Below, one piece after another: positions 1 through 7,580 of a stretch of 37,849 nt of DNA. Position 1 is the stretch's first letter. Each line of letters begins with the position of its first letter. This DNA is from CAIUKX01 sp964580965. GTDB lineage: Bacteria > Bacteroidota > Bacteroidia > Flavobacteriales_D > Crocinitomicaceae. A program made the translations under genes and the position numbers. The notes beneath the pieces were generated by a model. That model was not told where the DNA came from. It ran no database searches and was given only the letters and a program-made list of their open reading frames with translations. Location of the stretch: positions 1 to 37,849 of the forward strand of contig CAZOLZ010000016.1 of the NCBI GenBank assembly GCA_964580965.1, in the 5' to 3' direction.

Positions 1-138
1 CTCCACTATGAAATTATACCAAACAGATAACTTTAATTATTTGACATACAAACGATATCAATCGGATAGTTTGTTAGAAATTAATGACTTAGCGAATATC
101 AATATAGTGGAAATAAACGAAATTTCGTATATTAACTC

Positions 139-147
139 GTTATGGGC
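139..147. other. Inferred 5' boundary of an integron-type gene cassette (R'-like core)
   Basis: The 9-mer GTTATGGGC is the exact reverse complement of GCCCATAAC at 1927-1935, which overlaps the stop codon of the third gene. In integron cassettes the first bases of the cassette (TTRRRY after the G|TT crossover) are complementary to the R'' box near its own 3' end, because they form one attC site in the circular cassette. The spacing and orientation fit a cassette from about 140 to about 1984. The nine-base match is seen directly; the cassette reading is inference. No integrase is in the window. Confidence 0.45.
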
Positions 148-175
148 AAGTTTGAGAAACATTAACCTAAAAATA

Positions 176-640
176 ATGAAAAATTATTTACTAATATTAT
201 TTGCTTTCTTTTGTATTGCAACTTATGGTCAATCAAAAATGGAACTTCAGAATTTTATTGTATCAGACTTGAAAAGCTCTTCTGGAACATGGAAGTCAAA
301 GCCAAATAGTGTGATTTTTCAAATTGAAAAAAATTACACTTTTACTTTTAATAATTGTGATTTAATAATAACTTCTGAATATTCAAGTGATGGAGTAAAA
401 TGGAATAAAATGAAGTATATAATTCCAATTACTGATATTAATATTGTTCGTGTTGTTAAGGATAACTTTTATTCTGATAGGTTAATGATTGAGACATCCT
501 CTCATTCAATATCCAGATATTGTGATGGTAAACTTTTAGATTTTGATGACTCTTTGGTAATTGGATTAGGAACATATGCAATAGATATAGGGTCAAAATA
601 CAAATCTATTTTCACACGATTATCGAAATATTGCAATTAA
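176..640 (+). CDS. Secreted protein of unknown function
   Basis: No family recognised. The reading frame is open from an ATG at 8, but the ATG at 176 is preferred because it begins a classical signal peptide (MKNYLLILFAFFCIATYGQ, cut after Gly-Gln or nearby) and because the inferred cassette boundary lies at about 140, so upstream codons would belong to another unit. From 176 the product is 154 aa. After the signal peptide it is rich in beta-strand-like alternation with many Tyr, Ser, Asn and Ile, and has three cysteines (in NNCD, RYCDG and the C-terminal KYCN), which could pair after export. It is the first of three same-strand genes in a very AT-rich block. Secretion is well supported; function is unknown. 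Confidence 0.6.
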   Translation: MKNYLLILFAFFCIATYGQSKMELQNFIVSDLKSSSGTWKSKPNSVIFQIEKNYTFTFNNCDLIITSEYSSDGVKWNKMKYIIPITDINIVRVVKDNFYSDRLMIETSSHSISRYCDGKLLDFDDSLVIGLGTYAIDIGSKYKSIFTRLSKYCN

Positions 641-671
641 AACATATTAGTTAACTTAAATATTGAATACT

Positions 672-1127
672 ATGAACAAGACATTAACTATTCTAATCTT
701 TTTTATGTTAATTGCATCTATTAAGTCAGTAGCACAGACAAAGCATTATGCAAGCAGCAGTCATACCATTACCAAAGCAAATGGAAACTATTGTAACGTA
801 AAAAAAACTAAAAACATTTTCATTAAAATACATATCCTTAATTATTTCTCTAAACCAAATGACAAAGGCACTATAACGATGCAAAATGTATCATTTAATT
901 CAAAAGACTATAGTAATAGAACTTATTTTGAAACTTTTAGAATCTATAGTATTGATTTGAAAGATGATGGTATTTATAGATATTGGACTATTGATATTGC
1001 ACAAGATGGACAAACAGTTTTATTTAAGGTTGACCTAAATAGTGCTACCGCAAAAGTAACAATGATGAGATATGCCCCAGGTAAAAGCAATGATGTATTA
1101 AAAACAATAGTGTATGAACTTGATTAA
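672..1127 (+). CDS. Secreted protein of unknown function
   Basis: Start placed at the ATG at 672; a TTG three codons earlier is also in frame but unnecessary. The 151-aa product opens with MNKTLTILIFFMLIASIKSVAQ, a signal peptide ending in Ala-Gln as is common in Bacteroidota. The mature part has no recognised domain; it alternates charged and aromatic residues in a beta-rich pattern, and its only cysteine (NYCNVKK) is near the start. It lies 31 nt after the first secreted gene and 9 nt before the FRG gene, so the three are probably co-transcribed. The two small secreted proteins do not obviously resemble each other. Periplasmic or surface location is inferred from the signal peptide only. 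Confidence 0.6.
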   Translation: MNKTLTILIFFMLIASIKSVAQTKHYASSSHTITKANGNYCNVKKTKNIFIKIHILNYFSKPNDKGTITMQNVSFNSKDYSNRTYFETFRIYSIDLKDDGIYRYWTIDIAQDGQTVLFKVDLNSATAKVTMMRYAPGKSNDVLKTIVYELD

Positions 1128-1136
1128 AATTATTAA

Positions 1137-1934
1137 ATGGATTCCATTCGAAAAATAAAATCATTTATTGATTGTAAAATGTTAGTAGGTAGTGTAAGGG
1201 AAAGACGGATTTTATATTCAAATATTTCAGAACATTTTCGAGGACAAGGGAGGTCGGAATATGAATTAATTCCTACTATTTCAAGAGGTGTTGTTAATGC
1301 GAAAGATATTAAAGAAAAAGAAGATTGTCTACTATATTTTTTGAAAAGTGAATTGAAAAGACTTAAAATGGAGAATTTACTGCGTATTGACCCATTATTA
1401 AATGATAAACAAAATATTTGGAATATTCTATTTCAAGCACAACATTTAGGGATTTCAACAAGATTACTTGATTGGACAATGGACTGGAAGGTTGCTTTAT
1501 GGTTTGCAGTTGAAAATCAAAAAAATGATGATGTTGATGGGCAATTTTGGGTATTTACAGCACCAGATAAAATCCATTCAACGGATACAAGAGATAGTTT
1601 TTATAAAAAAGATTTATACAATCTTGATAAAACTTATTTAATTAATGCACCTATCTATTGGTCTGATGAATTAATTAATCAGGTCGGAGAAGTTAAAAGA
1701 GTAAGACAATATGGTAAGTTTACTATATCACCTTACGAATCATCATTTACTCCATTAGAAAAACAACCAGAAATGATTCCTTATTTAGAAAAATATTGTA
1801 TTCCTGCCAAAGCTAAAAAGCAAATAAGACTTGAACTTGAAGCAAAAGGAATTCACAGAGAATGGCTATATTGTAGAGATGCTAATAAAAATATTTTGGA
1901 AAAACTTGAGAAAATGAAAACAACCAGCCCATAA
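1137..1934 (+). CDS. FRG domain-containing protein
   Basis: A 265-aa cytoplasmic protein with a clear FRG domain, named for the Phe-Arg-Gly motif seen here in HFRGQGRSEYELIPTISR (about residues 33-50). The second hallmark follows around residues 99-125: AQHLGISTRLLDWT, then VALWFAVEN. The biochemical role of FRG domains is not established; they occur widely in accessory and mobile regions, and a defence or toxin-like role is often suspected. The gene begins 9 nt after the preceding secreted-protein gene. Its TAA stop (1932-1934) sits inside the R''-like box of the attC-like site, as expected for the last gene of a gene cassette. Domain assignment is confident; function is not. Confidence 0.85.
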   Translation: MDSIRKIKSFIDCKMLVGSVRERRILYSNISEHFRGQGRSEYELIPTISRGVVNAKDIKEKEDCLLYFLKSELKRLKMENLLRIDPLLNDKQNIWNILFQAQHLGISTRLLDWTMDWKVALWFAVENQKNDDVDGQFWVFTAPDKIHSTDTRDSFYKKDLYNLDKTYLINAPIYWSDELINQVGEVKRVRQYGKFTISPYESSFTPLEKQPEMIPYLEKYCIPAKAKKQIRLELEAKGIHREWLYCRDANKNILEKLEKMKTTSP

Positions 1935-1990
1935 CACGCGTTATAGTGCATACCCTGCGGGATACGCACCATACCGCAAGCCGTTGTAAA
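1927..1990. other. attC-like recombination site (folded inverted repeat)
   Basis: The segment begins GCCCATAAC (R''-like, containing the FRG stop codon) and ends CCGTTGTAA (R'-like, crossover expected at G|TT near 1983/1984). Between them the arms pair imperfectly: CGCGTTATAGTGCATACCC on the left against GGGATACGCACCATACCGCA on the right, with a few G-U-type pairs and extra-helical bases near the base and a TGCG tip. This arrangement of two core boxes, a bulged spacer and a hairpin is that of integron attC sites. The first cassette bases at 139-147 complement the R'' box. A covariance-model search would be needed to confirm it. Confidence 0.5.
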
Positions 1991-2094
1991 TATTATTGCT
2001 TCAGAGATAAATTATTCAATAAACAAACCATCCCCCAAAATACCGTTTCATTTTCTTATCTTTACATTCCTATTTTTTGAAAGGAACATAAAGA

Positions 2095-4215
2095 ATGAAA
2101 GTCTGTATTGCCGAAAAACCAAGTGTAGCTAAAGACATTGCTGAAGTATTAGGAGCGAAGCAACGTCACGATGGCTATTATGAGGGAAATGGTTATAGGG
2201 TAACTTGGACATTCGGACACTTATGTACACTCAAAGAACCTCACGACTACAATGAACGTTGGAAGTATTGGCGCTTGGAAGATTTACCGATTATTCCACC
2301 CAGCTTTGGAATTAAAATCATTAACAACAGCGGGGTTCAAAAACAGTTTAGTTTAGTTGAAAAGTTGGTTCAAAATTGCGATGAGGTAATCAACTGTGGG
2401 GATGCCGGTCAAGAAGGAGAGTTGATTCAACGATGGGTATTGTTGAAAGCAAAATGCAAGGCACCAATCAGACGTTTATGGATTTCATCGTTGACCGAAG
2501 AAGCCATTCGAGAAGGGTTTGAAAAGTTGAAAGATGCTTCGCAGTACGATAAACTATATGCTGCGGGGAGCGCAAGAGCAATAGGGGACTGGATGTTAGG
2601 AATTAACGCGACCCGTTTGTTTACCGTTAAATTTGGAAAAGGAAAATCGACTTATTCCATTGGTCGTGTTCAAACACCTACCTTGGCAATGATTGTGCAA
2701 CGTCAGAAAGAAATAGATGCCTTTCGTTCGGAAGAATATTGGGAATTAAAAACGATTTACAGGGAAACTGAGTTTTTGTGTCAAATCGATCGTTTGAAAT
2801 CTGAAGATAAAGCACATAAAGGTTTAGCATATTTGAAACAACATTTGTTTGAAGTAACATCTTTCGAACAAAAAGAAGGGAAGGAAGGTAAACCACGTTT
2901 GTTTGATTTGACCGCTTTGCAGGTAGAGGCCAATAAAAAATTTGGTTATACCGCTGATGATACCTTGAAGTTAATTCAAAATTTATATGAAAAGAAACTA
3001 ACGACCTATCCTCGTGTAGATACAACATACTTACCTAACGACATTTATCCCAAAGTTCCTGGAATTTTAAGAGGGTTAAAATATTACAGTCGTTTGACTG
3101 AACCGCTTTTGAGTAAGCCGATACCAAAGTCTAAAAGTGTTTTCGATGACAAAAAGGTGACGGATCACCATGCGATTATACCAACAGGAATTGTTCCTTC
3201 TGGAATTACACCAGCTGAACAAAACGTTTACGATTTAGTTTGCCGAAGGTTCATCGCTGTTTTTTATCCAGAGTGTTTGGTTTCAAACACAACGGTTTTG
3301 GGTAAAGTGGATAAATTGGAATTCAAGGCAACCGGAAAACAAATCATAGAACCAGGTTGGAGAGTTGTTTACGCGGATGAATCTGAAAAGAAAAACGACA
3401 AGAAAGAGGGAGAAAAGATAATGCCTCATTTTAAAGAAGGAGAATCTGGCCCACATGAACCAATGATTCATCAAGGCAAAACATCACCACCAAAAGCATT
3501 TACAGAAGCTACTTTGCTACGAGCAATGGAAACAGCAGGTAAGAATGTGGATGATGAAGAATTACGTGAATTGATGAAAGATCAAGGAATTGGTCGACCA
3601 TCAACACGTGCGAACATCATTGAAACTTTATTTAAACGTCAGTACATTGATCGTAAACGTAAAAATATTCTAGCAACCCCAACAGGAATAGCATTGATTG
3701 ACACGATTCAAAATGAATTATTGAAAAGTGCAGAATTGACGGGAGATTGGGAACGTAAATTACGTTGGATCGAAAAAGGAGATTATGAGCCAGATGTTTT
3801 CAAACAAGAGTTGATACAAATGGTAAAAGAGTTGACGGATCAAGTGATTTTTAATACTGATTACCGTGCAATTCAAATGGCCGAAATGCGACAAGAGCAA
3901 GCGCAAACAAAAGAAAAAACGAAAAAGAAACGAGCGCCTAAGGCAAAAGTAAATTTAGAAGAGTTGGATTGTCCAAAATGTAAATCGGCTAAATTAATGA
4001 AAGGAAAAGCAGCAGTAGGTTGTTCGAATTTCAAAGCTTGTGGCTTTAAAATCCCTTTTGAATTAATGGGCAAAAAACTTACAGATAATCAATTAGGAGA
4101 TTTAATCAAAAAAGGAAAAACGGCAAATATCAAAGGTTTAAAAAACGCAAACGACGAAGAACTTTCTGGAAAGTTTCTGTTGAGTAATGATTTTAATGTA
4201 GAGTTTCAGGGGTAA
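2095..4215 (+). CDS. topB: DNA topoisomerase III (type IA)
   Basis: Type IA topoisomerase of 706 aa that relaxes or decatenates DNA through a single-strand break and a 5'-phosphotyrosine link. The Toprim domain starts at the N-terminus (CIAEKPSVAKDIAEVLG) and carries CGDAGQEGELIQRW around residues 101-114, the TopB variant of the usual DPDREGE. YSIGRVQTPTLA (about 188) and TTYPRVDTTYLP (about 303) follow; Tyr305 is the likely catalytic tyrosine. MKDQGIGRPSTRA near residue 495 is also typical. A lysine-rich linker leads to a C-terminal zinc-finger-like region (CPKCKSAKLMKG...GCSNFKACGF) for single-strand binding. Start at 2095 gives the conserved N-terminus. A weak promoter-like TATCTTTA lies at 2057-2064. 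It is the first gene after the inferred cassette, with a return to higher GC. Confidence 0.95.
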   Translation: MKVCIAEKPSVAKDIAEVLGAKQRHDGYYEGNGYRVTWTFGHLCTLKEPHDYNERWKYWRLEDLPIIPPSFGIKIINNSGVQKQFSLVEKLVQNCDEVINCGDAGQEGELIQRWVLLKAKCKAPIRRLWISSLTEEAIREGFEKLKDASQYDKLYAAGSARAIGDWMLGINATRLFTVKFGKGKSTYSIGRVQTPTLAMIVQRQKEIDAFRSEEYWELKTIYRETEFLCQIDRLKSEDKAHKGLAYLKQHLFEVTSFEQKEGKEGKPRLFDLTALQVEANKKFGYTADDTLKLIQNLYEKKLTTYPRVDTTYLPNDIYPKVPGILRGLKYYSRLTEPLLSKPIPKSKSVFDDKKVTDHHAIIPTGIVPSGITPAEQNVYDLVCRRFIAVFYPECLVSNTTVLGKVDKLEFKATGKQIIEPGWRVVYADESEKKNDKKEGEKIMPHFKEGESGPHEPMIHQGKTSPPKAFTEATLLRAMETAGKNVDDEELRELMKDQGIGRPSTRANIIETLFKRQYIDRKRKNILATPTGIALIDTIQNELLKSAELTGDWERKLRWIEKGDYEPDVFKQELIQMVKELTDQVIFNTDYRAIQMAEMRQEQAQTKEKTKKKRAPKAKVNLEELDCPKCKSAKLMKGKAAVGCSNFKACGFKIPFELMGKKLTDNQLGDLIKKGKTANIKGLKNANDEELSGKFLLSNDFNVEFQG

Positions 4216-4258
4216 TACACTCATTTATAATTTCTTCTTAAAAACAAACTAAAATAAT

Positions 4259-4266
4259 TATCTTTG
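4259..4266 (+). promoter_or_regulatory. Bacteroidota -7 box (TATCTTTG) for purM
   Basis: Perfect match to the TAnnTTTG consensus of the Bacteroidota primary sigma factor, ending 17 nt before the purM ATG. No convincing -33 element was seen. The expected leader would be only about ten nucleotides. Confidence 0.5.
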
Positions 4267-4283
4267 CCCTTTCAATAATTGTT

Positions 4284-5450
4284 ATGTCTGATACCCGTTA
4301 TAATTTAAGAGGCGTTTCTGCCGGAAAAGAAGATGTTCACAACGCGATTAAAAATGTGGACAAAGGTTTATTCCCACAAGCATTTTGTAAAATAGTCCCT
4401 GATACTTTAACAGGCGACGAAGATCACTGTGTAGTAATGCACGCGGATGGTGCTGGAACAAAGTCTTCTTTGGCTTATATGTATTGGAAAAAAACAGGTG
4501 ACTTATCTGTTTGGAAAGGTATTGCACAAGATGCATTAATCATGAATATTGATGATTTACTGTGTGTTGGAGCAACAGATAATATCTTACTATCTTCTAC
4601 GATCGGAAGAAATAAAAACTTAGTGCCCGGTGAAGTGATTTCAGAAATCATTAACGGAACGGAAGAATTATTAACAGATTTAAGAAATCAAGGTATTGGA
4701 ATTCAATCAACTGGAGGTGAAACAGCTGATGTTGGTGATTTAGTTCGTACGATTATTGTTGATTCAACGGTAGTTTGTAGAATGAAACGTTCGAAAGTGA
4801 TTTCTAATCACAACATTCAAGAAGGCGATGTTATCGTAGGCCTGTCTTCTTTTGGTCAAGCAACATACGAAACAGAATACAACGGTGGTATGGGAAGTAA
4901 CGGTTTAACTTCTGCTCGTCACGATGTATTCTCAAAAGAATTAGCAACAGACTTCCCTGAAAGTTTTGATGCAGGTGTACCTGCTGATTTAGTGTATTCA
5001 GGTTCCAAAAAGTTAACAGATGAGGTAGAAGGTTCGCCAATCAATGCAGGTAAATTGGTTTTATCACCAACAAGAACTTACGCACCTGTTATCAAGAAAA
5101 TTTTAGACCAACATAGAAATGAAATTCACGGAATGGTTCATTGTAGTGGTGGTGCTCAAACAAAAGTGTTACACTTTGTGGATAATGTTCATGTGATTAA
5201 AGATAATTTGTTTCCAATTCCTCCATTGTTTAAATTGATTCAAGAAGAGTCAAAAACGGATTGGAAAGAAATGTATAAAGTATTCAATATGGGACACAGA
5301 ATGGAGTTGTATGTTCCAAAAGCAATTGCTGATTCAATTATTGAAATTTCTAAATCGTTTAACATTGACGCACAAATCGTTGGTAGGGTTGAAGCGAATG
5401 AAGGGAAGAAATTGACGATTCGTTCACCGTATGGGGAGTTTGTTTATTAA
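4284..5450 (+). CDS. purM: Phosphoribosylformylglycinamidine cyclo-ligase (AIR synthase)
   Basis: Fifth step of de novo purine synthesis: ATP-dependent closure of formylglycinamidine ribonucleotide to aminoimidazole ribonucleotide. At 388 aa it is the long form found in Bacteroidota and starts with RYNLRGVSAGKEDVHNAI. Visible PurM hallmarks are HADGAGTKSSLAY (about residue 51), ALIMNIDDLLCVGA (about 88), the glycine-rich GGETADVGDLVRT (about 146) and VHCSGGAQTKVLHF (about 285). It lies 68 nt after topB with its own promoter box, and 67 nt before prfA; the purM-prfA neighbourhood is recurrent in this phylum. Soluble and cytosolic. Confidence 0.93.
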   Translation: MSDTRYNLRGVSAGKEDVHNAIKNVDKGLFPQAFCKIVPDTLTGDEDHCVVMHADGAGTKSSLAYMYWKKTGDLSVWKGIAQDALIMNIDDLLCVGATDNILLSSTIGRNKNLVPGEVISEIINGTEELLTDLRNQGIGIQSTGGETADVGDLVRTIIVDSTVVCRMKRSKVISNHNIQEGDVIVGLSSFGQATYETEYNGGMGSNGLTSARHDVFSKELATDFPESFDAGVPADLVYSGSKKLTDEVEGSPINAGKLVLSPTRTYAPVIKKILDQHRNEIHGMVHCSGGAQTKVLHFVDNVHVIKDNLFPIPPLFKLIQEESKTDWKEMYKVFNMGHRMELYVPKAIADSIIEISKSFNIDAQIVGRVEANEGKKLTIRSPYGEFVY

Positions 5451-5517
5451 AAACAAGAAACTAGGACGAACAAGAAGGTCAAATTAAAGTAATTGCATTT
5501 AAGATAAATCTCATAGA

Positions 5518-6600
5518 ATGGAAGAATTATTAAAGAAATTGGAGGCGATCTATTATCGTTTTGAAGAGGTTGGGAAAATGATTGTTGACCCGGATATTAT
5601 TTCGGATATGAATCGTTATGTGAAGTTGAACAAGGAATATAGAGATTTAGAAGAAATTGTTGCAGCTTATAAGAACTACAAAGATATCTTAGACAATATT
5701 AAAAGTTCAAAAGAACTATTGGCTGAAGAGACAGATCCTGAAATGCGTGAAATGGCAAAGATGGAGATAGATGATTTAGAAGCTAAAAAACCCGAATTAG
5801 AAGAAGAAATCAAAGTTTTATTGATACCTAAAGATCCAGAAGACGATAAGAATGCGATTATTGAATTACGTGCTGGTACAGGTGGTGATGAAGCTTGTAT
5901 ATTCGTTGAAGATATTTTTAGAATGTACACGATGTACTTCAAAGAAAGAGGATGGAAATACGACGTTTTAAACTCTTCAGAAGGAACTACAAAAGGTTAT
6001 AAAGAGATTTCAATGAACATTGAGGGTGAAGGAATTTACGGAATGTTGAAATTTGAATCAGGTGTTCACCGTGTTCAACGTGTGCCTGAAACTGAATCTC
6101 AAGGTCGTGTTCATACATCTGCCATTACAGTTGCTGTTTTACCAGAAGCAGAAGAGGTTGATTTCGAATTGAACATGAACGATGTTCGAAAAGATACGTT
6201 TAGAGCCTCAGGAGCTGGAGGACAGCACATTAACAAAACCGAGTCTGCTATTCGTTTAACACACATACCAACAGGTGTTGTCGTTGAATGTCAGGACGGT
6301 CGTTCGCAACATAAAAACCTAGAAAAAGCAATTTCAGTTTTACGCTCACGTTTGTATCAAGCAGAATTAGAAAGAGTTCATGAAGAACGAGCAGCACAAA
6401 GAAAAACACTAGTTTCAACAGGTGACCGTTCAGCGAAAATAAGAACATATAATTATCCACAAGGAAGAATTACAGACCATAGAATTAGTAAAACAATTTA
6501 CAATTTAGCTGCATTTATGAATGGCGACATTCAAGATATGATTGACGCTTTGAAAATGGCAGAAAATGCAGAAAAAATGAAAAACGAGGCAGCAGTGTAA
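5518..6600 (+). CDS. prfA: Peptide chain release factor 1
   Basis: Class I release factor (360 aa) that reads UAA and UAG and triggers peptidyl-tRNA hydrolysis. The catalytic loop is SGAGGQHINKTESAIR, with GGQ near residues 233-235. The stop-codon recognition PxT tripeptide is PET in RVPETESQGRVHTSA (near residue 189) rather than the PAT of E. coli; substitution at the middle position is known among RF1 proteins. The N-terminal helical hairpin (residues 1-105) is rich in Glu and Lys, as usual. The start at 5518 gives the full family length. The 102-aa membrane protein follows only 7 nt downstream, so they are probably one transcript. Confidence 0.97.
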   Translation: MEELLKKLEAIYYRFEEVGKMIVDPDIISDMNRYVKLNKEYRDLEEIVAAYKNYKDILDNIKSSKELLAEETDPEMREMAKMEIDDLEAKKPELEEEIKVLLIPKDPEDDKNAIIELRAGTGGDEACIFVEDIFRMYTMYFKERGWKYDVLNSSEGTTKGYKEISMNIEGEGIYGMLKFESGVHRVQRVPETESQGRVHTSAITVAVLPEAEEVDFELNMNDVRKDTFRASGAGGQHINKTESAIRLTHIPTGVVVECQDGRSQHKNLEKAISVLRSRLYQAELERVHEERAAQRKTLVSTGDRSAKIRTYNYPQGRITDHRISKTIYNLAAFMNGDIQDMIDALKMAENAEKMKNEAAV

Positions 6601-6607
6601 TTCTAAT

Positions 6608-6916
6608 ATGCAGACAAGTAATTTTAAAAAACCGGTTCTCATTTTTATTGTGTTGGTGGTATTTTTATTATGCTTGTTTTTCTTGTTTCCAATTAATTTA
6701 TTCAGTGGTGAAATCATAATCAAACAAGGTTTAGTGGAGGTTACAGAGCAACGTCCCTTGAGTTTATCCTATTTTATTGGTTTAGGTTACGACGAATCCG
6801 ACATGGATATTATCAAAGACTTTTATTTGTTACCTCAAGGCTATTTAACAGCTGTAATTTTTATTTTGGGAATACCGGCGTTGGTAGCGTATAGGACTTA
6901 TTTGAAGGGGAAATAA
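6608..6916 (+). CDS. Small two-helix membrane protein, unknown function
   Basis: A 102-aa protein with two hydrophobic segments: one at residues 9-31 (PVLIFIVLVVFLLCLFFLF) after a short basic N-terminus, and one near residues 79-96 (AVIFILGIPALVAYRTYL). The roughly 45-residue loop between them is acidic (ESDMDIIKD). No family is recognised. It starts 7 nt after the prfA stop and is followed at once by the 561-bp repeat element, so it is the last gene of its transcript. An inner-membrane location is inferred from the hydrophobic segments. Confidence 0.65.
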   Translation: MQTSNFKKPVLIFIVLVVFLLCLFFLFPINLFSGEIIIKQGLVEVTEQRPLSLSYFIGLGYDESDMDIIKDFYLLPQGYLTAVIFILGIPALVAYRTYLKGK

Positions 6917-6922
6917 ACTTTT

Positions 6923-7483
6923 CTTTTCTTTTGTCTTGACACAAAAGAAAAATATCTATAATTAAATTTTTCCTCTTACTTTTTCATCGATAAAAAGTAA
7001 GCACCACGAAGTAGCAGCGAAGCTAAAAATCTAGTCTCAATTGAAGCCGTTCGGCGGCATAGAAATTTTTGGACAAATCCAACTGAAAGAGTGGAAACAT
7101 AAAGTTTCCAAACGGCAAGCGCTTTCAGGGATCGGTTAGCCCAAAATTTCTAACCTTTCTCCTCACTTCACCAATTGAGACGGATGAACCGCTTCGAAAG
7201 TTAAGTTTCAGCTTCGGAACTGTGCTCCCCACCGAAGAATAAACTGAAAATTAACAATTATCGGCCTCGGCATGAAGGGTTTTGGAATTGAACTGAAAAG
7301 GATTAATTTTTGAGGAAGTTACGAAACGTATGTGGAGTAAATCACCGATAAAATATTCTTTTCAGGAAATGACAAAATGAGGCACCCTCGAAGCGAAAAT
7401 TTTAAAAGAAAGTTAAACTAGTGCTTCAACTGAAATACCAAGCCTTGACTTTTTCTTTCTTTTGTGTCAAGACAAAAGAAAAG
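6923..7483. mobile_element. MITE-like non-coding element with 28-bp inverted ends
   Basis: Positions 6923-6950 and 7456-7483 are perfect 28-bp inverted repeats, each nearly palindromic itself around TTTTGTCTTGACACAAAA. The 505 bp between them has no credible reading frame but is full of paired segments: CTTACTTTTT/AAAAAGTAAG (6975/6992), GTCTCAATTG/CAATTGAGAC (7034/7172), TGGAAAC/GTTTCCA (7092/7104), CTGAAAG/CTTTCAG (7083/7122) and GTTAAGTTTCAG/CTGAAAATTAAC (7200/7244). No transposase is present and no clear target duplication was found. A miniature inverted-repeat transposable element or a structured intergenic repeat family is the best reading. With its flanks it accounts for the gene-free stretch 6917-7580. 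Confidence 0.6.
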
Positions 7484-7537
7484 AACAAAATTTTCCTTCT
7501 CTTTTCTTCTTTTGCAAAAACAACGGCATAATTTTTA

Positions 7538-7554
7538 GTAGTTTTATAAACTAC
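7538..7554. promoter_or_regulatory. Palindrome upstream of the A2M gene (possible operator)
   Basis: GTAGTTT-TAT-AAACTAC is a perfect 7-bp inverted repeat with a 3-bp centre, 26 nt before the A2M start codon. A second TTTATAAA core follows at about 7562. The position suits an operator or promoter element; no regulator is known. Confidence 0.35.
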
Positions 7555-7580
7555 ATTATGGTTTATAAAAAACTTAAACA

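Noticed and set aside
1..138. A preceding attC site directly upstream of the boundary at 139 (weak pairing around ACGAAATTTCGT, 117-128).
   Set aside because: No clear pair of core boxes could be matched; the palindrome is short and AT-rich, so I report only the boundary 9-mer.
8..175. N-terminal extension of the first secreted protein from the ATG at 8.
   Set aside because: It would put 56 residues before a perfect signal peptide and cross the inferred cassette boundary; the ATG at 176 is the better start.
2390..2430. Apparent loss of the Toprim DxD in TopB (DAGQEGE).
   Set aside because: DAG(R/Q)EGE is a normal variant in many topoisomerase III proteins, not a defect.
6075..6095. RF1 with PET instead of PAT in the stop-codon recognition motif.
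   Set aside because: The middle position of the PxT motif varies among RF1 proteins; no change of codon specificity is implied.
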